Positions 6,979-15,899 of a DNA stretch of 54,031 nt are shown here, piece by piece. The stretch spans positions 1 to 54,031 of the forward strand of contig JAFSSE010000037.1 in assembly GCA_017445755.1 (NCBI GenBank), in the 5' to 3' direction. The translations under genes and the position numbers were made by a program. How positions within the stretch are numbered: position 1 is the stretch's first letter; each line of letters opens with the position of its first letter. The notes under the pieces were generated by a model. It was not told the DNA's origin, did no database searches, and saw only the letters and a program-made list of their open reading frames with translations. Source of the stretch: Bacteroidales bacterium (lineage in GTDB: Bacteria; Bacteroidota; Bacteroidia; Bacteroidales; UBA932).

Positions 6979-9784
6979 AATACTCCTTGCCGCAGCCGTG
7001 CTGCTTTCATCCATGGCTTCTCCCGCCCAGAACCGGCCGGGAGCGCGCCTGTATGGGACGGTGTCGGTTATGGAGGACGGAGTGGCGGTACCGGTGGACT
7101 ATGCCGTGGTGCTCCTTAAGAATTCCGGACAATACGCAACCAGCGATGCCTCCGGAAATTATGAAATCTCCGGAATAGACCCGGGCAAATACGAGGTTGA
7201 GGTTCAGATGATTGGGTATGAAACCATCGACAGCACCCTTTTTATCCGTGGTGAAAAGAAACTCTCTTTCGTCCTTCGTGAAAGCAATTTCCGCCTGAAA
7301 GAGGTTACAGTCGTGGCCCAGGCGAGCAAGGCCGGGGACGCCACGGGGTCGCTGATTTCCCGCCAGGCAATCGACCACTCCCAGACCAGTTCCCTCGGGG
7401 ACATAATGCAGCTCCTCCCCGGAGTTGAGTTTTCCAATCCGAATCTTTCTTCGACGAGGACCATTTCTCTTCGCAGCGCCGACGCAACGGCCATGAACTC
7501 GCTTGGAACCGCGGTAATAGTTGACGGAGCCCCGCTTTCGAACAACGCCAACATGGAAGGAATCACCTCTGCGATGACCGGTACGGCGACTACCATTGCC
7601 GGAAGCGCTGCATCCTATGCAGGAGCCCTTCCGAATTCGGGCATTGACGTCCGTCAGATATCGACGGACAATATCGAGTCGGTCGAGGTAATCCGGGGTA
7701 TCCCTTCCGTGCAGTATGGCGACCTGACTTCCGGGGCGGTTATCATCAATTCAAAGGCGGGCGTAGAGCCGATGACCGTCCGCATTAAAACCGACCCCAA
7801 GATATTCCAGGTTTCCGCTTCGAGGGGCGTCAAACTCACAGACAAAGGCGGCGACATCCACTTCAGCGGGGACTATGCCTACAGTACCGCAAAGACAACG
7901 GAGGCCTATGCCTTCTATCAGCGGTTCAACTTCAAGACTATGTGGACAAAGCGTTTCGGGGATCTGAACAACTCCGTCGGGCTGGATATCAAGTTCGGCA
8001 AGGATACCCGCAACAACAATCCCGATGACGCCAGTTCCCATACCTCATCCGGGGGCATGAACATCGGCTGGCGCCTTGCCGCCAACGGGACATGGAACGT
8101 CAACCGCGGCTGGCTGAAGACCATCCGCTACGACCTTTCCAACAGCTTCATGTACAAGGAGTCCTTCAAAGACCAGCTATGCCAGAGTGCGAACTCGATT
8201 TATTCCACCAACATGGTGTCCGGGACTACTGTTTCGAACATCGCCGGGAGGCGTCTCTATGATGAATCCGGGACCGAGGTAACCTCATTCGGAGCCGGCC
8301 AGGAGGGCGATTTTGCCATCTTCATGCCGAACAGCTACGATTCCCACTATGACTTCTACGGCAAGGAAGTGAATACCTATACGAAGCTGACTGCGAACCT
8401 CTATAGAATGTGGGGAAAGACCTCGGAAAAGATACTTCTCGGGGCTGATTTCAAGTCCGACGGGAACCTTGGGGACGGTCTTATTTTCCCTGTCGGGGTC
8501 CCTCCTTACCGAAGCACCAATGCAGAATCCGGTTACAGGTCCCGCCCGCTTTATGACATTCCATTCGTGAATCAGCTGGGACTGTTTGCGGAAAACACCT
8601 TCCGCACCGAAATCCTCAGCCGGATACTGAACCTGACGGCCGGCCTCCGCTTCGATTCGGTCAACGGAAAGACGGTCCTGGCGCCGAGGACAAATGCTTC
8701 GGTGGAGTTGCTTCCCGGGGTGCTGGCCCTTCGCGGGGGCTATGGAATTACGGCGAAGGCCCCGACTTCCGCCTATCTCTATCCGAACCCCGCCTATTAT
8801 GACCAGAGCAACCTGAACAACCAGCTTGCCTCCGATCCCTCTGACCGCATCGTAGTTGCGACGACTTATATTTATGATACCTCGAACCCTGACCTTGACA
8901 TTGCCACCAACCGGAAGGCGGAGGTCGGCTTCGATCTTACGATAGCGGGTCGTTACCGCCTCGGGGTGACCGCCTTCGATGAACTGATGGAAAACGGGTA
9001 TCAGAGCCGCCTGGACTTTTCCTCCATAAAATGGGCTCCATATGCGTATTATGCCCTTTCCGGCCATGATGCGGCGGGCAATCCGGTTCTTACGCGGACA
9101 GTGGATTCCCACAAGTTTTTCGCCTATTATACTCCGATGAATACCGGCGTATCCCATAACCGCGGATTGGAGTGGGAATTGAACCTCGGACGCTTCGACG
9201 CCATCCGCACCTCGTTCTTCCTCAACGGGGCATGGATGCAGACAATGAATACATCCGACGGTTATACCTTCGACATCAATTCGAAGGGAGGAAGCACTCT
9301 CAACAGCAATTATGCCGTCTATGACCCGAGGATGAGCAAATCCTTCTCCGAGAAGGCCCTCACCACCCTCCGCATCACCCATAATATCCCGTCCATAGGT
9401 TTTGTGGTGACGCTTACCAGTCAGCTGAACATTTATTCTAAGACCTGGGGAGACTACAGCGGCGACGAGATTCCCCAGCAGTATATTTCAATCGAGGACG
9501 GGAAGGTATATCCTTTTACTGAGGAGATGGCGTCTTCGTCGGAGTACCGGTACATGCTGGACCAGAGGTCCGCAACCCGATTCATGGCGGAAACACATCG
9601 TATTTTCGTCATCTTCAACCTTAATATTTCGAAGGAGATCCGCGACCTTATGACAGCGTCGTTCTACGTCAATAATTTCTTCAATTCGCGGCCGCTCGAC
9701 CCTTCGGAGATAACGGGAGGAGCTTATACGGAGCTCGGAACCCCGATGTATTTCGGATTTGAAATTAAGTTCAAAATCAAATAG
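6962..9784 (+). CDS. TonB-dependent receptor of the DUF4876-associated type (operon A)
   Basis: 940 residues. The signal peptide is about 1-22 (cut after SPAQ). A carboxypeptidase-regulatory-like beta domain is at about 28-110, then a plug domain at about 120-260 with 'ILQLLPG'-type ('IMQLLPGVEFSN') and 'IESVEVIRGIPSVQYGDLTSGAVIIN' motifs, then a 22-strand barrel ending in the aromatic-Lys C-terminus 'YFGFEIKFKIK'. It would import a substrate across the outer membrane using TonB-ExbBD energy. The start is TTG at 6962, because the first ATG (7013) would remove the signal peptide; it overlaps the peptidase stop, which suggests translational coupling. It has no SusD partner and is closely similar in plan to the receptor at 34416. 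The substrate is unknown. Confidence 0.9.
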   Translation: MRTAVKILLAAAVLLSSMASPAQNRPGARLYGTVSVMEDGVAVPVDYAVVLLKNSGQYATSDASGNYEISGIDPGKYEVEVQMIGYETIDSTLFIRGEKKLSFVLRESNFRLKEVTVVAQASKAGDATGSLISRQAIDHSQTSSLGDIMQLLPGVEFSNPNLSSTRTISLRSADATAMNSLGTAVIVDGAPLSNNANMEGITSAMTGTATTIAGSAASYAGALPNSGIDVRQISTDNIESVEVIRGIPSVQYGDLTSGAVIINSKAGVEPMTVRIKTDPKIFQVSASRGVKLTDKGGDIHFSGDYAYSTAKTTEAYAFYQRFNFKTMWTKRFGDLNNSVGLDIKFGKDTRNNNPDDASSHTSSGGMNIGWRLAANGTWNVNRGWLKTIRYDLSNSFMYKESFKDQLCQSANSIYSTNMVSGTTVSNIAGRRLYDESGTEVTSFGAGQEGDFAIFMPNSYDSHYDFYGKEVNTYTKLTANLYRMWGKTSEKILLGADFKSDGNLGDGLIFPVGVPPYRSTNAESGYRSRPLYDIPFVNQLGLFAENTFRTEILSRILNLTAGLRFDSVNGKTVLAPRTNASVELLPGVLALRGGYGITAKAPTSAYLYPNPAYYDQSNLNNQLASDPSDRIVVATTYIYDTSNPDLDIATNRKAEVGFDLTIAGRYRLGVTAFDELMENGYQSRLDFSSIKWAPYAYYALSGHDAAGNPVLTRTVDSHKFFAYYTPMNTGVSHNRGLEWELNLGRFDAIRTSFFLNGAWMQTMNTSDGYTFDINSKGGSTLNSNYAVYDPRMSKSFSEKALTTLRITHNIPSIGFVVTLTSQLNIYSKTWGDYSGDEIPQQYISIEDGKVYPFTEEMASSSEYRYMLDQRSATRFMAETHRIFVIFNLNISKEIRDLMTASFYVNNFFNSRPLDPSEITGGAYTELGTPMYFGFEIKFKIK

Positions 9785-9792
9785 TTATTATT

Positions 9793-11061
9793 ATGAAAAG
9801 AACAAGTGTAAAAGTTTTGGCAATCCTCGGCGCAGCCGCCCTGGTGCTTGCCTCCTGCAACAAAGACGAGGGCGTAAAGTACCTCTCTTCCAACATCACC
9901 ATCGACGAGTCCGCCCTTGACGGAGCACCTGCTCCCGAGGCGTACAAAGTGACTTTCACCAGTACTTCCACCGAATTCGTCCGTGAGAAGTATTCCGAAA
10001 GGAACATCGTTTCCGTCGACTCCCTCGTTACCGGTGTCTATGACGTGACCGTCCAGGCCCAGTATTCCTATGCCGGTTATGCCTATAACTACATCGGCTC
10101 TGCAAAGGATGTCGAAATCAGCGCCGACGGAGTTGAGTGCACTGTCAAGGTCAGCGCCACCAAGGCGGCGGCCCTCCTTGTGAAGGAAGTGTTCTACAAC
10201 TCCTCCAAGGACAACAACAACGCCAACTACATGAAGGATTTCTTCCTTGAAATCTACAACAATTCCGACCAGACGGTCTATGCCGACGGCCTTGGCCTCG
10301 GAATGACCCTGAGCCCGAATACCTATGAGTGGAAATATACTCCTGCCGGGACAGAGATCGGAGGGAAAACCTATGAGTATGACCTCGGTATCCAGGATGA
10401 CGAAAAGTATGTCTTCCTTGGCATGACCGTTTGGCAGATCCCCGGCACCGGAAAGGATTATCCCGTCGCTCCCGGCGAGTCCATCGTAATTGCCGGCTAT
10501 GCAATGGACCACACCACCGTCGCCTCCGCTTCCATTGACCTCAGCACCGCTGACTTCGAGACATACTGCGACCACTACGGCGAGAAGGGCCAGAGCGACT
10601 GCAACGCCATCAACATGAACCTTGTGGCCCCTGTTTCCGCCCCGACCAACAACTTCTGGCTCACCGTCACCGGCCGCGGCTTCGTCATCTTCCATCAGGA
10701 CGCCCCTGTCCGCGGGACCGATTTCATCCGCTCCTCCAACTATCCGACCTCCGTTGGTCTTGAAGTTCTCAAGAGCGATGTTATCGACGCGGTCGACCTT
10801 GTCGCCACGGCTACCACCAAGAAATGGCTGCCGGAAGACCTCGACGCAGGGAAGGTTCTCAGCCAGGGCAATTACTGCGGAAAGAGCGTTCTCCGCAAGG
10901 TTGCCTCCAATGAGAACGGCAAACTGGTCCTCCAGGATACCAACAACTCGACCGAAGACTTCATTTACTGCGAGGACGAGTCGCTCGAGGTCAAGACTCC
11001 CGTTATCCGTCGTTTCGGCGTCGGCCGTCCTTCCTGGAGCACCTGGACAACCGCCCAGTAG
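9793..11061 (+). CDS. DUF4876-family lipoprotein (operon A)
   Basis: 422 residues with a lipoprotein signal ending LVLASC (Cys21). An N-terminal beta domain of about 100 residues has the look of a transthyretin-like fold. The body (about 125-400) carries the features I associate with DUF4876: 'LLVKEVFYNSS', 'YMKDFFLEIYNNSDQTVYADGL', 'VWQIPGTGKDYPVAPGESIVIAG' and the C-terminal 'DTNNSTEDF'. The same pattern occurs in the protein at 33199. It starts 8 bp after the receptor stop and probably forms a surface or periplasmic partner of it, in the position that SusD has in SusCD systems, although it is unrelated to SusD. The biochemical function is unknown to me. Confidence 0.8.
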   Translation: MKRTSVKVLAILGAAALVLASCNKDEGVKYLSSNITIDESALDGAPAPEAYKVTFTSTSTEFVREKYSERNIVSVDSLVTGVYDVTVQAQYSYAGYAYNYIGSAKDVEISADGVECTVKVSATKAAALLVKEVFYNSSKDNNNANYMKDFFLEIYNNSDQTVYADGLGLGMTLSPNTYEWKYTPAGTEIGGKTYEYDLGIQDDEKYVFLGMTVWQIPGTGKDYPVAPGESIVIAGYAMDHTTVASASIDLSTADFETYCDHYGEKGQSDCNAINMNLVAPVSAPTNNFWLTVTGRGFVIFHQDAPVRGTDFIRSSNYPTSVGLEVLKSDVIDAVDLVATATTKKWLPEDLDAGKVLSQGNYCGKSVLRKVASNENGKLVLQDTNNSTEDFIYCEDESLEVKTPVIRRFGVGRPSWSTWTTAQ

Positions 11062-11070
11062 TATTCTTCC

Positions 11071-12609
11071 ATGAGCCGTATCCTGAAGCTTATATTGTCG
11101 CTGTCCGTTTCGCTCCTGCCGCTTCTGGCGGGAGCGAAGGATGGCGCTCATATAAGTCCCGCTACAATTCGTTGGTATAACGATATTTCCCCGTGGCAGC
11201 AGAGTTCCAATGCCGCCGGGCTCGCCTCCTTATGGCTTCCCGAGTACAGCACCGTAAACCTTATTTACAACGGTCAGGACGGGGATTATCACCGCCCCCA
11301 GGAAGGGGATTTCTTCTCGGAAACCGCCTTTGACACCGAAGGGTCTCTCGGGGTCGGGAAAACGAGGTTGTGGGGCCATTTCAGGTACAGCAACATAGCA
11401 GAACGAGGTACCCGTTTCAATACGGTACTTTTCAATCCTTTTGACGAGAGGCAGGTTTTCAGCGTCGCCGATCCGAATGTAAGCGACTGGAAACGCCAGG
11501 TTTACCTCATGGAATTCAAGGCGGCCCGTCCGCTGTCCGACGCCCTTTTCGCCGGGATCCATGTCAGCTATGCCGACCGCATGGCGGCAAAGCAGGTTGA
11601 CCCGAGAAGCGAAAGCTACCGTTACGACCTTTCGGTAGTCCCTTCCTTCGTCTGGAGGAATCTTCCGCACAGCATAGGACTCAGCGCGGAGTATTCCCGC
11701 TCTTTCGAGCGTTCGGTACCGACGCTCAGCAATGTGTCCGAAATCCAGGACGTTTACCTCGTCCGGGGACTCGGTAATTTTGTAAAGGATATCGTCGGCT
11801 CAGGAGGGCTGTCCACGATTTATTACAACATCGATACCTTCGGTGCAGCCCTCCAGTATTTCCTCAATAAGAGTGAATGGGAAATAATGACGGAAGCCGG
11901 CTTCAGGAGCCATTCAACCTCGACCCGGGAGAGCGCCACTCAGCCCTTCAATATGGGTTCCACCCGGATGAATGAGGCGTTCGCGACGCTCCGGGCCAGA
12001 TTTCCCCGCGCCCTCGCCTACGGCTCCTTCCTCTACCGGCAGACCGACGCCACCGAATACACCTCCGTCTGGAACAAGACCAGCGGGGAGTGGGAGGTCC
12101 GGACCTCCGCCCTTGGAAGCCGCTATTCGACAATGAATGCGGATCTTGGATACGACAGGTATTTCGGCTGGAGGGACAATGTTCCGTACGTATGGAAGGC
12201 CAGTGCAAAGCTGAACTGGATATCCAAAAGGGACAGGTACATGCTCCCGGAAGCGTCATTTACCTATTCCAACCTTTCCCTTTCGCTTCTTGCGGAACAC
12301 CTTTTCGGCTCCGGGAGCATTATCTGGAATGTCGGCGCCGAGCTTCTTGGGAACAAGAATCTCGGAGGGGAATACAACTATAAGGGGATACAGCCGAACG
12401 AGATTCCCGCTACGGTCTGGTATCCCCTTGACAGCGCAATTGTCTGTTCTGATTATGTTTCCGCCGGAGGGTCAGCCGGCCTTTCCCTTCCGCTTGGAGG
12501 CCGTTTCGGCGGCACTTCTTTCAATGCCGGCGTCTTCGGAAAGGCCTGCTTCGCTTCTGAAAACCGTAGCCGTCTTTTCTTCGGCGTGAGTGCCGGGCTT
12601 ATCTTTTAG
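11071..12609 (+). CDS. DUF6850-like outer-membrane beta-barrel protein (operon A)
   Basis: 512 residues with a signal peptide (about 1-22, ending LLAGA). The rest is dominated by alternating amphipathic strands with many aromatic girdle residues ('KTRLWGHFRYSN', 'FVWRNLPHSIGLSAEYSRSF', 'VPYVWKASAKLNWISKRDRYM') and ends in a terminal strand 'LFFGVSAGLIF' with C-terminal Phe, as in BAM substrates. I recognise the family as DUF6850, seen beside DUF4876 and TonB receptors in Bacteroidota. It is last in operon A, 9 bp after DUF4876. Its 3' end overlaps the convergent phosphodiesterase gene by 11 bp. It is probably a barrel partner of the receptor; transport function is not shown. Confidence 0.75.
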   Translation: MSRILKLILSLSVSLLPLLAGAKDGAHISPATIRWYNDISPWQQSSNAAGLASLWLPEYSTVNLIYNGQDGDYHRPQEGDFFSETAFDTEGSLGVGKTRLWGHFRYSNIAERGTRFNTVLFNPFDERQVFSVADPNVSDWKRQVYLMEFKAARPLSDALFAGIHVSYADRMAAKQVDPRSESYRYDLSVVPSFVWRNLPHSIGLSAEYSRSFERSVPTLSNVSEIQDVYLVRGLGNFVKDIVGSGGLSTIYYNIDTFGAALQYFLNKSEWEIMTEAGFRSHSTSTRESATQPFNMGSTRMNEAFATLRARFPRALAYGSFLYRQTDATEYTSVWNKTSGEWEVRTSALGSRYSTMNADLGYDRYFGWRDNVPYVWKASAKLNWISKRDRYMLPEASFTYSNLSLSLLAEHLFGSGSIIWNVGAELLGNKNLGGEYNYKGIQPNEIPATVWYPLDSAIVCSDYVSAGGSAGLSLPLGGRFGGTSFNAGVFGKACFASENRSRLFFGVSAGLIF

Positions 12610-13411
12610 GGAACGAGCGGATACCGTCCATGTACTCCTTAAGCTTCTCCGGATGGTCGGAGGAAACGAAGTCCACCCCGTGGAGAATCGCCCACTCAAG
12701 CGGTTCGTAATCATTTATGATCCAGAAGGTTACTTCCATCCCGAGGGCATGGGCCCTGTCGATGTAGTCCGGATGGTTCATCAGCCCGTTCATGTCATAT
12801 GAAACAGCGTCGGCGCCGAAGCCCTTGCAGGTCTCGGGGTCGAGGATGAAGACCCCGCTGTCGATGAACAGCACCTTTGCCTTCGGGTCAATCCGGTGGA
12901 TTTCCCGGACGATCCATTCGCTGAAGGTCGTGTACTCGATCTGGTCCTCCATCTTCATTTTCCGGACGACGGCCATGCACTGTTCCACAGCCATCGTTTC
13001 CCGCTCGGGAGTCGCCTGCTTCTTTATTTCAAGGATGAGTTTGGTCTTCGGATCCTTCTTCCCCTGTTTCAGGTACTCCTCGAGGGTCGGCATCCGGTGC
13101 CCTCCGGGGAGCACGACGGCGCGGGCCTCGTCGAAGGTGATTTTCTGGATGCTCTTCTCAAGTCCCGGAACGGTCGGTCCATGAAAGACGATGATCTTGT
13201 TGTCAGAAGTGAGCTGGACATCGAATTCCGCGGCGTAGATCCCGAGGGACTGGTTGAACTTCAGGGCCGCGATGGTGTTCTCATAGTACGGGCTTTCCGG
13301 CTCCGTCCGGGTATTGTGCCTGACACCGCGGTGCCCTACCAGCTGCACCTGCGCGCAAAGCGGCAGGGACAGCGCCAGAATAAGCGCTGCCGTAAGGAGT
13401 TGTCGTTTCAT
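12599..13411 (-). CDS. Secreted glycerophosphodiester phosphodiesterase (GDPD)
   Basis: 270 residues with a signal peptide (about 1-20, LPLCAQ). The GDPD fold hydrolyses glycerophosphodiesters to glycerol 3-phosphate and an alcohol. Motifs: 'LVGHRGVRH' (catalytic His-Arg-Gly), 'YYENTIAAL', 'AAEFDVQLTSDNKIIVFH' (metal-binding Glu/Asp and second catalytic His), 'LILEIKK' and 'VTFWIINDYEPLEWAILHGVDFVSSDHP' near the end. All key residues are present, so it is probably active in the periplasm. It is last of the eight-gene susCD operon, 6 bp after a lipoprotein gene, and its product would feed the GpsA-like enzyme encoded two genes upstream. It converges on the DUF6850 gene with an 11-bp overlap. 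Confidence 0.9.
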   Translation of the reverse strand: MKRQLLTAALILALSLPLCAQVQLVGHRGVRHNTRTEPESPYYENTIAALKFNQSLGIYAAEFDVQLTSDNKIIVFHGPTVPGLEKSIQKITFDEARAVVLPGGHRMPTLEEYLKQGKKDPKTKLILEIKKQATPERETMAVEQCMAVVRKMKMEDQIEYTTFSEWIVREIHRIDPKAKVLFIDSGVFILDPETCKGFGADAVSYDMNGLMNHPDYIDRAHALGMEVTFWIINDYEPLEWAILHGVDFVSSDHPEKLKEYMDGIRSFPKR

Positions 13412-13417
13412 GACGTT

Positions 13418-14836
13418 CTAGTCAATGTATATTTCAAGATACTTTATGTCGCTCCAACCACCCTTTGTCTGGACGGCAGAACTGCCATTGAGGCCGACAG
13501 CACGGAGGCGGAAGTATACCGTAGCATTTGAGAGCGCAGCCGGCACCGTCATCGTATAACTGGCTACTCCGGCATCGACCGAAACATCCTTGGAATAGGT
13601 ATAACGGATGGTTTTATCTGTAGAGTTGATATCGTTGTAGTGATACTTGTACTCAACATCGGAAACGGTAATGGATTTTGCATCCGGGAACGCCTCCCAA
13701 TTTGTTTTGTCCAGCGAATACTCGAGAATGAAGTAGCCGGCAGCGGCAGCGGCTCCACCAATAGAGGCCAGGACGGTTACCTTCGCCCCCTTCGCTACAG
13801 ACTTCACCGGAACGGCGGCCAGATAATAATCGTCTTTCAGAAGACCCTGTATCTGGATGCCGGGGTTGAAAGTAAAACCGGAAAGTCCCGATGTCGTCTT
13901 CGGAGGAGTGACTGTTCCGCCAGCCGTAATTGCATTGGCAGCGACGGCACTTAGGTAGGCATCCTTATATTCGTCATTCGAGTAATCTGTCGGCAGGATT
14001 ATGTGATCAGAAGCGTTGGTTGATGCACGGAGCGTCTCATCCGCCCCGTAGTTCGTCCAGCTCTTGTCATAGGGTCCGCCAATCATGAGAGCGAAATCAG
14101 CCCGGGTATAGCCAGCCGCCCAAGGATTCCATGCGACATAGCTGGAATACGGAAGTTTCTCCCTGACGCGGGTCTCAAGGACATCACCGAGAGTCTGACC
14201 CGCAGCCGTGACCGTAATACCGACCAAACCTAGAACTTCAGGAGTTCCGCTGACAGGAATCTTCAACGTTCCGTCTCCCTTGGCAAAAGACTCGGCGGTA
14301 TAGGTTGTAGACTCGATCCCTTTGTTGGAATCATTGCTATAGACGCTCGATACGGAGAGGGTAAACTCAATGGTCTCCTTTCCGTTGGATCCCGTATAAG
14401 GGACCTCGACAAATGCGGTTCCGCTCTGTCCTATCTGGAGCACGCCGGAGAAGGCAGGTGTGCCGAAAGAAAGCGAGCTGGGAGCGCCGCTCTGACTCAC
14501 GGTCACACTGACCGGATCCAGGCTGCCGCCCTTGACTGTAAAGCTTCCATTGCGATCGTCGCCGGTATTTTCAGAAATGCTTACTTTAATGGTTCCATTC
14601 CCATTACCGCTTGTCGGCTGGACGCTGACCCAGTCAAGGGAGTTCGAGACGGTCCATGCGCAGTTGGCTGTAACCGTAATCTCGGAAGAGGCAGCAGGTG
14701 CTGCAACAGTAATTTCTGTCTTGGACAGCTTCAGCTCGTCAGAGCTGGTTTCCTCACCCTTGTTATCGGGATCTGTCGTGTTGCAGGCCGTGAAGGCAAT
14801 GGCCAAGGAGGCCAAGAATAAGAAATGCTTTTTCAT
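13418..14836 (-). CDS. BACON-domain surface lipoprotein 1
   Basis: 472 residues with a lipoprotein signal ending IAFTAC (Cys18). Residues about 35-116 are a BACON domain ('SSEITVTANCAWTVSNSLDWVSVQPTSG', 'VTVSQSG'). A middle beta domain (about 120-230) and a C-terminal module (about 235-472) follow. The C-terminal module has 'YVAWNPWAAGYTRADF', 'FTFNPGIQIQGLLKDDYYL', 'YFILEYSLDKTNWEAF' and a terminal 'WSDIKYLEIYID'. The last two modules are shared with the proteins at 15900 and 18203. By position in a susCD operon it is probably a surface ligand-binding protein comparable to SusE/SusF, but for a non-glycan or phosphodiester ligand if the operon reading is right. No catalytic motif is seen. Confidence 0.8.
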   Translation of the reverse strand: MKKHFLFLASLAIAFTACNTTDPDNKGEETSSDELKLSKTEITVAAPAASSEITVTANCAWTVSNSLDWVSVQPTSGNGNGTIKVSISENTGDDRNGSFTVKGGSLDPVSVTVSQSGAPSSLSFGTPAFSGVLQIGQSGTAFVEVPYTGSNGKETIEFTLSVSSVYSNDSNKGIESTTYTAESFAKGDGTLKIPVSGTPEVLGLVGITVTAAGQTLGDVLETRVREKLPYSSYVAWNPWAAGYTRADFALMIGGPYDKSWTNYGADETLRASTNASDHIILPTDYSNDEYKDAYLSAVAANAITAGGTVTPPKTTSGLSGFTFNPGIQIQGLLKDDYYLAAVPVKSVAKGAKVTVLASIGGAAAAAGYFILEYSLDKTNWEAFPDAKSITVSDVEYKYHYNDINSTDKTIRYTYSKDVSVDAGVASYTMTVPAALSNATVYFRLRAVGLNGSSAVQTKGGWSDIKYLEIYID

Positions 14837-14839
14837 GAT

Positions 14840-15889
14840 TTATGTGGTTTGATCAAAAGTAAATTCTTCCCAAGGGAGATGGGCGTCTTTCCCGTTGTCG
14901 AGGACGTCGGCGGCGTGCTTGAGCATCGGGAAAAGAGACATGTCCGCCTTCCCGAGCTCCGCCTTCCGACAGACGGCTTTATACACGCGGCGGGACACGA
15001 CAAGACTCTCCAGGGTAACCCCAGCGAGGATTTCCATTGCTTCCTGATAGGTCTTTCCTTCTCCGAGAAGGATACCGACTTTCCTGGTACGGCCGCCATA
15101 AACGGTCACATAGAGGTCGCCGATGCCGATATTCTCGCAGTCACGGCTGGCGCCCTGCATCTCGAGGAGGTAACGCATTTCCTTGACTGCCTGGTAGAAG
15201 GCGGCCGCCTGGCTGTTGTAGTGGAGTCCGGCATCCGGCCCGAGGTCCCTGTTCACGAGTCCGATAGTCATCGCAACCGCAAGGGCATAGCCGTTCTTCA
15301 GGGCTACGGCGCTTTCCAGTCCTTCGACATCGTTGGTCGTGCTGATATGGTAGTATGAGGTCTGCATCGCCTCTTTCATCATCTTGATGATCTTCGTTTC
15401 ATAGCCGCAGAAGGCCACTTCCGTCTGATCGTGGGCCACCAGTTCATAACTCGTACAAGGGCCTCCGATGGCGCAGATTTCGCGCCGGATTCCCTTCTCC
15501 GCCAGAGCGCGCTTCCAATATTCCGGATAGCTGATAAGGTCTCCATTCTCCAGATTAATCAGGCCCTTCGTGACGCTAAGAACCGGAATGGTGGGAGAAA
15601 GCTCGCTGAGGACATTATCCAGAAACCAGTCTACACCGAAAGACGAGACCCCTCCAATAACGAAATCTACGCCTTCTACTGCCTGTTTCCAATCTTCAAA
15701 CTGATAATACTGTACCCCTTCCGGGAATGCCCGGTCAAACTTCGGGTGCCGGTTCGTTTGTTTGCAAGCCGTTATGATATCCCGGTCAAGCGGAGTTCCT
15801 ACAAGGCGTACTTCATGTCCATTTTCCCGTGCAGGGAAAGCAAGTGCAGATCCCATCATTCCGGATCCGATAATAGCAATTTTCTTCAT
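14840..15889 (-). CDS. gpsA: NAD(P)-dependent glycerol-3-phosphate dehydrogenase, GpsA-like
   Basis: 349 residues, normal family length, no signal peptide, cytosolic. It interconverts glycerol 3-phosphate and dihydroxyacetone phosphate. The Rossmann motif is IGSGMMGSALA at residues 6-16. The family's 'SKG' motif appears as 'SVTKGL', the substrate-loop 'GP' as 'IGGPCTSYE', the catalytic Lys region as 'ESAVALKNGYALAVAM', and 'GIGDLYVTVYGGRTRKVGILLGEG' matches the usual 'GxGDLxxT...SRN..G' block. It lies between two BACON lipoprotein genes in the operon with two phosphodiesterases that release glycerol 3-phosphate, so here it more likely works in catabolism than in phospholipid synthesis. It is the only cytosolic enzyme of the operon. 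It is divergent enough from housekeeping GpsA that a close 3-carbon phosphate substrate is possible. Confidence 0.85.
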   Translation of the reverse strand: MKKIAIIGSGMMGSALAFPARENGHEVRLVGTPLDRDIITACKQTNRHPKFDRAFPEGVQYYQFEDWKQAVEGVDFVIGGVSSFGVDWFLDNVLSELSPTIPVLSVTKGLINLENGDLISYPEYWKRALAEKGIRREICAIGGPCTSYELVAHDQTEVAFCGYETKIIKMMKEAMQTSYYHISTTNDVEGLESAVALKNGYALAVAMTIGLVNRDLGPDAGLHYNSQAAAFYQAVKEMRYLLEMQGASRDCENIGIGDLYVTVYGGRTRKVGILLGEGKTYQEAMEILAGVTLESLVVSRRVYKAVCRKAELGKADMSLFPMLKHAADVLDNGKDAHLPWEEFTFDQTT

Positions 15890-15899
15890 TATTAATTAT

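Noticed and set aside
8285-9382. Minus-strand open frame (365 codons) inside the TonB receptor gene
   Set aside because: Fully antisense to a conserved receptor barrel, with no plausible start context or domain.
9724-11151. Long minus-strand open frame (475 codons) opposite the DUF4876 gene
   Set aside because: It is the shadow of a well-supported lipoprotein gene and spans gene boundaries. The product is Gly/Val-rich with no recognisable family.
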